Below are positions 36,040 through 45,676 of a DNA stretch of 64,000 nucleotides, in pieces (the first letter of the stretch is position 1; the number at the start of each line of letters is the position of its first letter). The position numbers and the translations under genes are program-made. The notes below the pieces were generated by a model. The model was not told the origin of the DNA. It was given only the letters and a program-made list of their open reading frames with translations, and did not search any database. The DNA is from Fulvitalea axinellae (GTDB lineage Bacteria; Bacteroidota; Bacteroidia; Cytophagales; Cyclobacteriaceae), in contig NZ_AP025314.1 in the NCBI RefSeq assembly GCF_036492835.1, forward strand, positions 3,080,010 through 3,144,009. Reading direction: 5' to 3'.

Positions 36040-37495
36040 AGTATGGATTCTGTTTTAGGTTCAGGTTGCTTCTCAGCTCATCGATATGGATTGGCAGGTA
36101 AAGGCTCATTGGGTCCGAAAGCAAACTCTGCCATTTCGGTATTTCGGTAGGTTCCACCCTGGCCGTAAGCACACTGATCAGTTTGCTTTTCCGCTCAAAG
36201 TTGTTCCTTTTCCCTACCCGCAACAGGTCGAACCAACGCTTGCCCTCAAAGGCGAATTCAAGTCCTCGCTCTTCCAGAATCGCGTCTTCGGCATCGTTGC
36301 GGTCTCCGGCCAAAATTTTCGGCCCCAGACCAGCACGCTTTCTGACTTTGTTAAGCTCTTTTTGGGCGGCGAAAAAGTCGCCCATGTGTACCAGAGCCTC
36401 GGCCTTCATCAACAGAATATCCGCATAGCGGTACACAATCCAGTTCGCGTCGCGGTCGGAAAACTTTCCGCCACCATAGAACTTACCGACCCACAGGCCG
36501 GAACCCTGGGCGGAGTTATCGATGATTGTCAAATCTCCCCGGATGTCATTCGCGTCATACAAATCCTCTACCTGAGGGCTGACCAAAAATGACGGATCGA
36601 AAAAATTAGATCCGTTCGACCCTCCGAAAAGCTTGTAAAGATTGTGTTGCTGGTTTTTGCCTTTGTCAAACTGTATTTCGAAAATACTTTCGTGCGTATT
36701 TCCTTCCTCAAAAATTCGGCTCCATTGGTCTCGTTCCATTAGGGCGAAAGTCGATCGGTTGATGATCTTATCGCACATCACCTTGCATTCGGCGTACATC
36801 TCGCTCCAAAGGTAAACGTCGGCCAAAAGGGCCTGAACCGCCGCCTTGGTGGCGAATCCCTTATTGTATTCCAGACCGGTATCGAAGCCTCTTGGAGCAT
36901 AACGTTCAGCCCACTCAAGATCCTGCCTGATTTGGGCCAAAACGGTCTCTTCGTCGCTTTTTTCCAAGAAAATATCGACGTCGTCCGTGTCTGTCGGCTC
37001 CAAATAAAGCGGAACTTCCTTAAACGTTCTCACAAGGTAGAAGTAAGAAAGCGCCCGCTGGAAATAAGCTTCGGCCAAAAAAGCGTTCAGCTCTTTTTTC
37101 GTCAGCGACAAATCGGTTTTTCGCACATCGGGAGCGTATTTGATTACGGTGTTGGCATAATTGACAACCTTATAAATCCCGCCCCATTTCAAGACTTCGT
37201 TATTATCCAAAATCTCCAAATTAAGAATCCTATAGTAAGGAGTACTAAAATCCTCATCACTTGGACCTTGAACTACGAAATCGGAACGTATATCGCCCCA
37301 AAGAAAGAGTGTGTTCACTTGGGACCGTAGCTGGATATAGCCCGAATTAAGCGCCGTTCTGATATCCGTTTTCGATTTCCAAAAATCCTCAACGGTAATA
37401 TCGTTCTGGGGTTCCAGCTTCAGCCAGTCGTTGCATGACGAAACGGACAAGGCCAGCAACACCGCCAACATATTTATGATTCCTTTTTTCATCAT
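36032..37495 (-). CDS. SusD/RagB family nutrient-binding outer-membrane lipoprotein (first pair)
   Basis: A 487-residue SusD homologue (lipobox SSC, 'SCNDWLKLEPQND' being the classic SusD N-terminus). It has TPR-like repeats ('LLADVYLWSEMYAECKVMC') and the conserved C-terminal 'EERGLEFAFEGKRWFDLLRV'. Its ATG directly follows the susC2 stop with no gap, and it overlaps the FAS1 gene downstream by 8 bp. Confidence 0.95.
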   Translation of the reverse strand: MMKKGIINMLAVLLALSVSSCNDWLKLEPQNDITVEDFWKSKTDIRTALNSGYIQLRSQVNTLFLWGDIRSDFVVQGPSDEDFSTPYYRILNLEILDNNEVLKWGGIYKVVNYANTVIKYAPDVRKTDLSLTKKELNAFLAEAYFQRALSYFYLVRTFKEVPLYLEPTDTDDVDIFLEKSDEETVLAQIRQDLEWAERYAPRGFDTGLEYNKGFATKAAVQALLADVYLWSEMYAECKVMCDKIINRSTFALMERDQWSRIFEEGNTHESIFEIQFDKGKNQQHNLYKLFGGSNGSNFFDPSFLVSPQVEDLYDANDIRGDLTIIDNSAQGSGLWVGKFYGGGKFSDRDANWIVYRYADILLMKAEALVHMGDFFAAQKELNKVRKRAGLGPKILAGDRNDAEDAILEERGLEFAFEGKRWFDLLRVGKRNNFERKSKLISVLTARVEPTEIPKWQSLLSDPMSLYLPIHIDELRSNLNLKQNPYYE

Positions 37496-40400
37496 CTAGA
37501 AAATTACGGTTAAGCCCATGGTATAGGTCCGGCTAGGCGGCGTGGTGGAACGGTCGATACCGAAACTGAACGGATCAGCCCCCAACGGAACTTCGGGATC
37601 CTGCCCGGTGTAGTCCGTGAAAGTGTACAGGTTGTAGGCCGTAAAAAAGACCGAAAGATCGGTAACGTTGAATCGCTTAAGCCAGCTCTTCTCGAACCTG
37701 TAATTCACCGACAGGTTTTTCCAGCGCAAATACGATCCGTCTTCCACAAAACGATCCGAACCCAGCCAGTTGAAGGCCTTATCATACACCGCCCGGGGAA
37801 TATCGGTGTCGTCGCCCGGATAACGCCAACGGCGCATAGTGGCCGTATTCTGGTTTTCGTTGCCGTACATATTTTCGGATCTCATACGAGAATCATTGAC
37901 AATGTCCTGCCCCACCCTGTAATGAAAATTGGAGCTCAAACTCAGTCCTTTGTACGACACCCGGAAACCGAAACCTCCCGTAAAATCCGGGTTACTCGAC
38001 CCCAAGAAAACAATATCGCCCTCATCGATTACCCCGTCGTGGTTGATATCTTCGTAAATGGCGTCGCCACCTTGGAAAGTGTAGTTCGATCCGCCCATCA
38101 GCATCCGCATCGGCTTACCCGTATTCTGATCGATCACGATCTCGCCAGTATCGTCGCGCACTATGGCGTCGGCGGTGTTTTTATATACGCCTTTGTACCT
38201 ATAGCCGTAAAAACCGCCGATCGGGTCGCCCGTAACCACTCTTGTCGCATAATTGCCGTTGTCGAGAACATTGCCACTTTTCAAACTGAAGTTTTCCGGA
38301 ATCTCATCGACAGTGTTTAGGTTTTTGGCGATGTTGAATTGCACGTCAACCCTCCAATCTTTGGTCTTGTACGGAACTCCGCGAAAGGAGAACTCAATCC
38401 CTTTGTTGCTCATCTCCCCTTGGTTTCGGGTCATCGATGAAAAACCTGAAGCCGTTGGCACATTCAAGGTCCAAAGCAAGTCGGTTGACTTTTTCTGATA
38501 AACGTCGAATTCCAAATTCAGGCGATTGTCGAAAAGCGCGGCCTCAAAGCCTAAGTTCGCCTGCGTAATGCGTTCCCATTTCAAATTGTTCAATCTGGCG
38601 TTGCTGGGATAAACGCCCAAAGCGTCCACATACGCTCCGCCCGCTTTGTAAATGCTGTAGTGGTTGAAACCGCCCGGAGCCCGGCCGTTCACACCGAAAC
38701 TTCCGCGGATTTTCAATTCGTTCATCCACATCACATCCTCAAGGAAAGGTTCGTTGGAGATACGCCATGCCGCGCTAGAAAATGGAAACGCTCCCCAAGT
38801 GGTATTCGGGCCAAAATTTGAACTGGCGTCCAAGCGGGTTCCCAAATCCACGATATAGCGGTCTTTCCACTTATAGTGCCCGCGAACAACGGCCGCAACC
38901 CTTCTGGATTCCGAATTTCCAGCCGAAAGGCTAACAGGCGCAAGACCTCCCGCGCCGGGCGAATTGAATTCACCAGTCGGCAAACCGCCGGCGGTGACGG
39001 AAAACGGCGTGCTACTGCTCATTCCCGCTTCCCAACGTCCCACTACAGTCAGTTCGTGGTCCGTACCCAAATTCGGAGTGAATATCGCTTGGCTAATCGA
39101 CTGAACGTTAAACGACTCGCTCGCACCTTGGGAAGAAACGTTAGTGGCCAAAGTGGACCAATCGGAGCTGGAAGCTTCCACTGGCATAAACTTGCTGGTG
39201 GCTCCGTTTACCAAATCGAACGAAATATCGTTCATCAGCAACAGATAGTCGGTCACGTTGTATTTTATCCTGAAAACAGAGCGGAAACGACTTTCCAAAT
39301 AATTGTGTCGGGCTTTGTCTATCACCGCAACCGGATTGTACATTCCTCCCGAATTCAACGGTGTCCTTCTCGATTCGAAAGCGCTTGGTCTGGTATCCAG
39401 AAAGTACCTTCCCGTCAGATTATTGAGCGAATCCCTTTCGTAAATACTCTGATTCGGCATTTTCTTATAAGCCACCGAGCGCTCGTCGCCATAGTATGTC
39501 CGGTCGTTATCAGAACGGGTATAGGAGAAATCCGTACTGATTTTTAGCCTGTCCGTAACATTGTAGTCAAGGTTTGCACGGAACGAAAGCCTTTGCAGAA
39601 GCGTTTCCCTTGTTGTTCCTTCTTGGTTAAAATATCCCATACCGACCCTGTAACGGGCTTTTTCGCCTCCGCCAGCCAGCGAAACGTTATGTTCGTCGCT
39701 TCGGGCCGTCTGCGTAATCGCTCCCAACCAATCGGTGTCTTGGGAATAGTTATGGTAAAGTTCCCAATCCTTATCGTAATTCAGCTCCGGAATATCGCTG
39801 TCCGCAAAACTGCCTTTGACATTGAAGCGGGCCTCTTTCTGATAAGTCACATAATCCGGGCCACTGAGCATCGGGATAGCGTCTGGCTGAACAGACAAGA
39901 AACCTTTGTAATTATACCGCAATTGAGGCTTCATCTTTCTGCCCCGCCGAGTAGTAATCTGGATTACGCCGTTAGCGGCTTTCGAACCCCAAATCGCAGC
40001 GGAAGCGGCGTCTTTAAGGATTTCGATACTCGCTATATCATCAGGCGAAATAGACAACAACGCTCCATAATCACGGCTATCGGCCGAGTTAAAGTCAAAG
40101 GTATTATCGATCCGAACGTCGTAAGGCAGACCGTCCAGAACGATCAAAGGCTCCCTGTCGCCGTTGATAGTTGCCGTACCACGGATCCGAATCTGCATTC
40201 CCGCACCAGGATCGCCTGAAACCGCCGTAATATCCACGTTACTTATCTGGCCCTGAAGCATTTCGTCGACAGAGGCCACTCCCATTTGGTCCAAATCGTC
40301 AAGCTTCACTTGAGCGATGGCCGTCGCTTTGTCTTTGAGCGAGATCAGGCCGTCGCTGGTATAACGGTCTCCCCTGACTTCCACGGTCTCCAATCGGGTA

Positions 40401-40714
40401 TTGGCTTCCTGCATATTTACATTCAGCACCGCCCGGCCGTTTACGACTTCCGTTATTTTGTCATAACCGATATACGCGAAACGCAATCTGGAATTCTCTT
40501 CCGTAAGCTTGATCATATAGAAACCGTTAAGGTCAGTTGGCACCCCTTGCACAAAACGGTTTTCCTTGTCTACTTCCACGATTGTGACGCCCACAAGAGC
40601 CTCTCCGGTGGTAGCATCCTTCACGTGCCCCTGCACAAGCATCCCTTTTTGGGCCACGGCCCTAAAAGACATGACGGAGCACAGAAGCATATAGATAAAA
40701 ATTATTTTTTTCAT
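37496..40714 (-). CDS. SusC/RagA family TonB-linked outer-membrane transporter (first pair)
   Basis: A 1072-residue TonB-dependent transporter. Signal peptide to 'RAVAQ'; carboxypeptidase-regulatory-like domain ('VQGHVKDATTGEALVGVTIV'). The plug has 'PLIVLDGLPYDVRID' and 'EILKDAASAAIWGSKAANGV', the textbook SusC plug motif. The barrel ends 'TYTMGLTVIF' with a terminal Phe for BAM recognition. It lies 9 bases after the leading FAS1 gene. Confidence 0.96.
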   Translation of the reverse strand: MKKIIFIYMLLCSVMSFRAVAQKGMLVQGHVKDATTGEALVGVTIVEVDKENRFVQGVPTDLNGFYMIKLTEENSRLRFAYIGYDKITEVVNGRAVLNVNMQEANTRLETVEVRGDRYTSDGLISLKDKATAIAQVKLDDLDQMGVASVDEMLQGQISNVDITAVSGDPGAGMQIRIRGTATINGDREPLIVLDGLPYDVRIDNTFDFNSADSRDYGALLSISPDDIASIEILKDAASAAIWGSKAANGVIQITTRRGRKMKPQLRYNYKGFLSVQPDAIPMLSGPDYVTYQKEARFNVKGSFADSDIPELNYDKDWELYHNYSQDTDWLGAITQTARSDEHNVSLAGGGEKARYRVGMGYFNQEGTTRETLLQRLSFRANLDYNVTDRLKISTDFSYTRSDNDRTYYGDERSVAYKKMPNQSIYERDSLNNLTGRYFLDTRPSAFESRRTPLNSGGMYNPVAVIDKARHNYLESRFRSVFRIKYNVTDYLLLMNDISFDLVNGATSKFMPVEASSSDWSTLATNVSSQGASESFNVQSISQAIFTPNLGTDHELTVVGRWEAGMSSSTPFSVTAGGLPTGEFNSPGAGGLAPVSLSAGNSESRRVAAVVRGHYKWKDRYIVDLGTRLDASSNFGPNTTWGAFPFSSAAWRISNEPFLEDVMWMNELKIRGSFGVNGRAPGGFNHYSIYKAGGAYVDALGVYPSNARLNNLKWERITQANLGFEAALFDNRLNLEFDVYQKKSTDLLWTLNVPTASGFSSMTRNQGEMSNKGIEFSFRGVPYKTKDWRVDVQFNIAKNLNTVDEIPENFSLKSGNVLDNGNYATRVVTGDPIGGFYGYRYKGVYKNTADAIVRDDTGEIVIDQNTGKPMRMLMGGSNYTFQGGDAIYEDINHDGVIDEGDIVFLGSSNPDFTGGFGFRVSYKGLSLSSNFHYRVGQDIVNDSRMRSENMYGNENQNTATMRRWRYPGDDTDIPRAVYDKAFNWLGSDRFVEDGSYLRWKNLSVNYRFEKSWLKRFNVTDLSVFFTAYNLYTFTDYTGQDPEVPLGADPFSFGIDRSTTPPSRTYTMGLTVIF

Positions 40715-40723
40715 GCTGATTGA

Positions 40724-42865
40724 TTATTCTCCCAAGAGGATATTGTCAATGAGGTGAACTGTGCCTCCATTAGCCAAGATGTTGCTGTAACGGCTGTTTT
40801 CGATAACTTTGGCCGTATTGCCTTTGCCGTCTTTGAACACAAGATTTTCGGGAGCGTTCTCGACCCAAATATTCTCGAATTCCTTTTTTACGGGCTCAAG
40901 CATTGTCTTGAAACGTCCGCTCAGTGCTCCGTCAGAAAGTACGGTGGCGTCCTGAACAAAATGGTAATCGATAAAGGTCCTTAGAGCATCTTCGTCCTCG
41001 GGGATTTTCGCCCTTTCACGCTCGATCGCTTCGTTTGAGGGAACCAAAACCGTAATGTTTCTTTTGCCCGCCAGCTTGGTTATGGAACCGTTGTCCACAT
41101 ATCCCGCCTTGTCCAAAAGCTTTACAAACTCCGAATACTCATCTTCCCTGTTCGGGTCAAGAATATAAAACGAAGGCGACAAAGAAGGGGGTAACAGCAC
41201 ATGGTCTATTCCGTAAAAAGTACCGTTATTGCCGGTCTCATCGGTTAAGACCACAGAGTTGACAGTTCCCATTTCGTAATTGCCTCCGGACTTGATCTTC
41301 CCGTCTTTGATGATCAGATAATCCCCATCAGACAATGTTCGGGCAAAATTTCTGCTGTCAAGATCTTTGTAATCCGTACCTGACACCAAATGCATACTGA
41401 GTAAGCGCATAAGTTCTCCGTCGGAAAGTTCCTCGGCTTCGCCAGTAAACGGATGTTCGTACGAGAATTTGTCTTTCTGCTCATCATAGCTAAATCCGGC
41501 TTGCTCAAATGCCCTATCGCTCGGAAGAAAAACCGTACTCGGCCTATCAGGAGAAGTGACCAAAGAAGTGACTGTAGAATTAAATTTCTGGGCGATTTTA
41601 AGCATATACGAATATTCCGTATCAAACACCAAATGGCGAGTAGCGGCGCTGAACATCCTCGGTTCCAGAACTTTGTTCAGGCCATACACTACGGCGTTAT
41701 TTACAATATTGGTATAAGCGACCTCCGTCTTGTCCAATTTCACCAGTTCCAAATTTCCCGTTACAAAGAACTTAAGCTGAGACGGGCGCAACCACATCTG
41801 GGCATAACGAAATACGTTGGCGCAATGGTTCTTTACGATCAAACGGATAATGTCATCGGGAATTTCCTGAATGGAACCGTAAGCGTTGTCATGCACAAGG
41901 TTCGTCATCAAGTATTCCTCCAACGCCTCGTTTGTGGGTACCGTTAGGTTATTCACCAAAGCGTTATCGAAATTGTTCCCTACAGGCCTATCATTGGCAA
42001 TCCAATCCATTTGGTAATCGCCATAGGTTTTGGAGAACAGGGAATCTTTTACCTCTCCCAACTGTTTGTCCGTTGATTCCCTATCGAAGGAATACTTTGA
42101 AAACCTTCCTAAAAGCTCGTAAAAAAGGCTGTAATCCTCATTAGTCGCCAAAAACACCTCCGCGTTCGGAAGAATCGGAATTACCCTGTCGATAACATGC
42201 ACAAAACCGTTGAGCGTTTTCTGGTTTGGCCTAACGGCAACGGCTCCGTGAACATTGAATCCCGTAAACTCGCTGTCCGGGAACAGGAAACTATAATCGT
42301 CCTCTTCCAACAGTCCACTGAACCTGTCATAGTGCATGATAGGCAGATACACCGTCTTTCGCGATAACTTAACAGATTCGCTAGTCTCTTGGTTCACATC
42401 CACAAAAGGAAGCGGATTGTAGATACTCGGCAATTTGAAAGACCAATCCGAACCGCTTCGGTTGTAGCCGTCTTCGCCAGGCACATCGCCCCAGCCTCCA
42501 CGCCTATTCAAGCGTCTCATCTGATCCCAAGACAATGAGTTTCGCACTACATGTCCCCTAACCAACATCTTCAAAGCCTCCTCTTCCAGCTCGTCCACAT
42601 CGGAAACGCCATACGTATCCTTAATGTACTTTAGGACAGCCTGATCCGTTGGCGGAAACACGGTATAAGCGCTACTTTCAAGGTCTTCCCTCATTTCCAA
42701 TTTGTCAATCGCTTTAACAAATTGCTTAAGATCCTCCTGCTTTTCCATTGCGCCAACCAATCGATCCCCTAATGTTCCGGGAATCTCATAGTGCTCAATA
42801 TCGTCCCTACATCCTAAGAACAGGAATGAAAGCAGAAGATAAATCGAGTAAAAGTTTCTCTTCAT
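40724..42865 (-). CDS. Large FAS1 (fasciclin) lipoprotein with about four FAS1 domains
   Basis: From ATG 42865 the protein has 713 residues with a clean lipoprotein signal (lipobox FLGC). An upstream start would add 13 hydrophobic residues and spoil the signal. Four FAS1-like units can be traced by their paired motifs: ~28-225 ('SSAYTVFPPTDQAVL', 'LNGFVHVIDRVIPI'), ~225-390 ('NNLTVPTNEALEEYL'), ~395-560 ('PSTVFLPSDRAFEQAGF', 'TFYGIDHVLLP') and ~565-713 ('ITVLVPSNEAIERERA', 'NGGTVHLIDNILLGE'). It is the first gene of the nine-gene operon, so it is the gene closest to the divergent LamG regulator. Function inferred: extended surface adhesin or capture protein for the first SusCD pair. Confidence 0.85.
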   Translation of the reverse strand: MKRNFYSIYLLLSFLFLGCRDDIEHYEIPGTLGDRLVGAMEKQEDLKQFVKAIDKLEMREDLESSAYTVFPPTDQAVLKYIKDTYGVSDVDELEEEALKMLVRGHVVRNSLSWDQMRRLNRRGGWGDVPGEDGYNRSGSDWSFKLPSIYNPLPFVDVNQETSESVKLSRKTVYLPIMHYDRFSGLLEEDDYSFLFPDSEFTGFNVHGAVAVRPNQKTLNGFVHVIDRVIPILPNAEVFLATNEDYSLFYELLGRFSKYSFDRESTDKQLGEVKDSLFSKTYGDYQMDWIANDRPVGNNFDNALVNNLTVPTNEALEEYLMTNLVHDNAYGSIQEIPDDIIRLIVKNHCANVFRYAQMWLRPSQLKFFVTGNLELVKLDKTEVAYTNIVNNAVVYGLNKVLEPRMFSAATRHLVFDTEYSYMLKIAQKFNSTVTSLVTSPDRPSTVFLPSDRAFEQAGFSYDEQKDKFSYEHPFTGEAEELSDGELMRLLSMHLVSGTDYKDLDSRNFARTLSDGDYLIIKDGKIKSGGNYEMGTVNSVVLTDETGNNGTFYGIDHVLLPPSLSPSFYILDPNREDEYSEFVKLLDKAGYVDNGSITKLAGKRNITVLVPSNEAIERERAKIPEDEDALRTFIDYHFVQDATVLSDGALSGRFKTMLEPVKKEFENIWVENAPENLVFKDGKGNTAKVIENSRYSNILANGGTVHLIDNILLGE

Positions 42866-43652
42866 ACAAAAACAGATTAGTGATATTATAAAAACAAAAA
42901 ACAATTATGTCATCGCAGACATAGCTTTGTGAAACATTATAAAATAGTGCGTATTACAGAGAGCTCAATCATACGCATTGGAGGGGTAAAAAAGTCACAC
43001 CAAAACGGCTCCGCAACTACCTTTCAGGTTAAAAACGGATTAATAAAAAACAAAACAGGATTACTAAAGGATTTAACCCTTTAAAACAAAGAAACAACAA
43101 CCAACTCTAAATCAATAACTTAATAAGTTAATTGTTATTAATAAGAAACAAATTGTAGGTTAACGAAAAACTGGTTCCCTTTTTTAGAATTGGGGATTTC
43201 ATTTCACTAAAAGAATATGATTATTAATACTATCGGATTATCTGATCTTTTATCTCTCAGCTTTTGATCTACCCCGACACCAAAATAACGCAGTGAATAT
43301 CAAATGAGTAAAATTAATATAATACAATTTAATTACTAACACTAAATAGATCGAATAACGTAACGCAAACATCTATTTATCCCGTATATTATTCATAACG
43401 TAAAAACATCTAAGTATTAATCGAAATAATTTGCCCTATTACTATTTAAAGTTATTTTTACAATCCATAGCCCTTTCGGTAGACAGACAAAACCAATTTT
43501 CATGAATGCACATTTCCTATAACGGAAACCGTCATGTGCCATATCTGTGTTTTTTCATTCTCATACACTGGATGTCTTCCTGAAATTGTATGAGGATTTC
43601 CCTTACAATACCAAAAGTGCTTAGCCACAATCTCTAACTTGATTTTGTCATT
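42866..43652. promoter_or_regulatory. Long AT-rich control region between the FAS1/Sus operon and its putative regulator
   Basis: 787 bp, the second-longest gap in the window, between divergent genes. I see no coding signal. It contains two copies of an ATAACGTAA...AACATCTA element (43355-43412), a hairpin (GCACATTTCC pairing with GGAA and ATGTGC at 43508-43539) ahead of the regulator gene, and an AT-rich imperfect palindrome near 43115-43145. No perfect TAnnTTTG box is correctly placed for the FAS1 gene, which fits a promoter needing an activator. Confidence 0.5.
43355..43412. repeat. Two direct copies of a ~20-bp element, candidate operator
   Basis: The sequences at 43355-43375 and 43395-43412 share ATAACGTAA followed by AAACATCTA, or by AACATCTA after a 3-base contraction. 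Starts are 40 bp apart, about four helical turns. Direct repeats are the usual binding sites of winged-helix SARP/OmpR-type activators, and the adjacent gene encodes such a domain. A link is inferred only. Confidence 0.5.
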
Positions 43653-45593
43653 ATGATACCCCTTTTTGATTACCGGCCCATTCGACAACTCACCTTAGGC
43701 TGTACACTGTCTTTACTATTTTTGACATTACTTCCCCTCTCCTCCGTAAACTCACAGACGCTTTTATCGGAAAACGCCAATAACTCAAAAATCGGGAGAC
43801 ATTTCGCATTAAACGGAGGGGACTCGTGCGTTGATTTCGGAGAAGTTTCCTTCAAAACAGAATTCACTTTCTCGCTTTGGGTAAAACCAGAAACAGTTCA
43901 TGAATACAACACTACCATTTTTTCATTGGGCGACCGTTTTCTTTTTAATATTGACAGATTCAACCGCCAACTATATGCGGTAAAAGTGAATCATATGGAA
44001 CGGAGATTTCCCAATTCATTTATTAAAGAACGGAATTGGCAACACCTAACCTTTAGATACAAAAACGAGGTTATTGACCTTTATCAAAACGGGAAAAAGA
44101 AAGGTAGAATTCACTTTAAATTCCCTAACCGAAAATCCTATCGAATGATTATTGGCGGAGGGCCTTGGAGAGGTCATCTCAAAGGAAAAGTAGCCCATCC
44201 ACTATTTTTTTCTTACGCCCTGAAAAGTGAAAAAATCAATAAACTGCACAACGATACCAAACCAAAAATTGATCTTAAAGACAACCTTTCTCTTTTTACA
44301 GGGCATGACCCCGAAAGTTGGAAAAGATCTTCTGACTGGAAAAACCTTGAACACCTCTTAAAGGAAAATGAAAATGCGAAAACCCATTTAGTGTTTAACA
44401 ACAAAGAAACTCGTTCGCCACAAAGTGGCCCCGTTAATTCCGGAAACACGGGTACAATCTCACTTTGGGTTCTGCCTAAAAAAGATATCGGCAAAATGGC
44501 GATGGTAAATATAGGCAACTCGTTAGTGGCTCGCCTCGAATACGGGCAAGACATTACACTAATCGCACATCATAAACGGGAACATTATTTAAGGGGAATT
44601 AAGCTTTCGCATCGTATGCCATCCCATTTGGTCATTACTTTTTCCGAAGGAGATGAGGTCAAATTTTACCTAAACGGCCAATTAATCGAAAAACAAAAAA
44701 TGGGACCAATCTGGCGGACTCCTATTTCACGAATCGACCTTGGGACTAGTTATTGGGGACAAAGCCAGAATTTTGTTGGATCAATGTACGATGTCGGCAT
44801 TTGGACTAGGGAATTAACCGAAGAAGAAATACGTTTCTTATTTTCCAATTCGGAAAAAGCTTCGTTGATGTTGAGTCCTCCGAAAACAAAAAATGTTTTG
44901 ACGAATAAAGTCTGGCCATTAGCTGTTTTAGTGTTAGCCTCCACAGGCATACCGTTTTTCTTTATTCGAAAACGGAGAAAGGCTTCGCTTTCTTCGGCCA
45001 TTTTGGAAAACTATAAAGCCCCCACAATCAGGCTATTCGGAGAACTTGAAATTCTGAACAAAAAGAATTTTAACGTAGGCCAAGCCATGTCTCCAAAAAT
45101 AAAAGAGATACTTATATTTATCCTTTTACGCACACTTCAAAATTCCTCCGTCAAGACAGCCGAACTAAACGAAATCTTCTGGCCTGGCCAAAACAAAGAA
45201 AAGACAAAGAATAACAGAGGGGTTTCTATCAAACGAATTCGTGATGTCTTGAAAGATTGCGAAAATATTGAATTAGTCTATGAACGAAACGGCTCCTGGA
45301 AAGTAAAATTAGGCGATTCAACGCTTTGCGATTATTCGGTATTGAAATCTCTAGTTTCCAAAACCGATAACATATCGATTAAACAGGGAATGGATATCCT
45401 CAAAAAAGGCGCATTTATTCCGTATGAGAAATACGATTCATTAAACGAATTCAGAACAGAATTCCTCTTCCTTCTTACAAAGGCCAAAGAAAGCTGGATA
45501 ATAAAAAGCGATAAAATAACCGACTTGGAGAAAGAAGAGATCAAAAAAATTCTGCTCACTCACCAAACATCGGCCAAGACCTCAATTGCCTAA
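43653..45593 (+). CDS. Membrane-anchored LamG-type sensor with cytoplasmic winged-helix DNA-binding domain
   Basis: A 646-residue protein. N-terminal signal peptide or signal anchor (~12-35). Two concanavalin/LamG-like domains in the periplasm (~50-205 'FALNGGDSCVDFGEVSF', 'FTFSLWVKPETVHEY'; ~250-405 'TGTISLWVLPKKD', 'VGSMYDVGIWTRELTEEEI'). One transmembrane span (~416-438) is followed by the basic stop-transfer 'RKRRKAS'. The cytoplasmic part (~450-646) starts 'APTIRLFGELEILN' and has 'TAELNEIFWPG' and 'RGVSIKRIRDVLKD', which fit the winged helix of SARP/OmpR-type activators, with a short helical tail. So it looks like a one-component transmembrane regulator sensing a glycan or similar ligand. 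It is divergent from the FAS1/Sus operon, its likely target. Confidence 0.75.
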   Translation: MIPLFDYRPIRQLTLGCTLSLLFLTLLPLSSVNSQTLLSENANNSKIGRHFALNGGDSCVDFGEVSFKTEFTFSLWVKPETVHEYNTTIFSLGDRFLFNIDRFNRQLYAVKVNHMERRFPNSFIKERNWQHLTFRYKNEVIDLYQNGKKKGRIHFKFPNRKSYRMIIGGGPWRGHLKGKVAHPLFFSYALKSEKINKLHNDTKPKIDLKDNLSLFTGHDPESWKRSSDWKNLEHLLKENENAKTHLVFNNKETRSPQSGPVNSGNTGTISLWVLPKKDIGKMAMVNIGNSLVARLEYGQDITLIAHHKREHYLRGIKLSHRMPSHLVITFSEGDEVKFYLNGQLIEKQKMGPIWRTPISRIDLGTSYWGQSQNFVGSMYDVGIWTRELTEEEIRFLFSNSEKASLMLSPPKTKNVLTNKVWPLAVLVLASTGIPFFFIRKRRKASLSSAILENYKAPTIRLFGELEILNKKNFNVGQAMSPKIKEILIFILLRTLQNSSVKTAELNEIFWPGQNKEKTKNNRGVSIKRIRDVLKDCENIELVYERNGSWKVKLGDSTLCDYSVLKSLVSKTDNISIKQGMDILKKGAFIPYEKYDSLNEFRTEFLFLLTKAKESWIIKSDKITDLEKEEIKKILLTHQTSAKTSIA

Positions 45594-45638
45594 AAAACAA
45601 AACCGAAGACTTAACAATCACCGCGTTAAGTCTTCGGT
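45594..45638 (-). terminator. Hairpin between the LamG regulator and the PspC gene
   Basis: A 14-bp perfect stem ACCGAAGACTTAAC/GTTAAGTCTTCGGT, 9-base loop. On the minus strand the distal side is T-rich (A's at about 45594-45600), so it mainly terminates the PspC gene. It may also stop the convergent transcript. Confidence 0.8.
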
Positions 45639-45676
45639 CCCTAAACCGTCAATTTGAGCTATCCTTTCGTCTAAAA

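Noticed and set aside
42922..42929. TAGCTTTG as a promoter of the LamG regulator
   Set aside because: It fits TAnnTTTG, but there is no -33 box and it is more than 700 bp from the gene.
43500..43688. 62-codon minus-strand frame in the regulator's leader
   Set aside because: It overlaps the start of the LamG regulator, has no signature, and fits a chance frame in AT-rich DNA.
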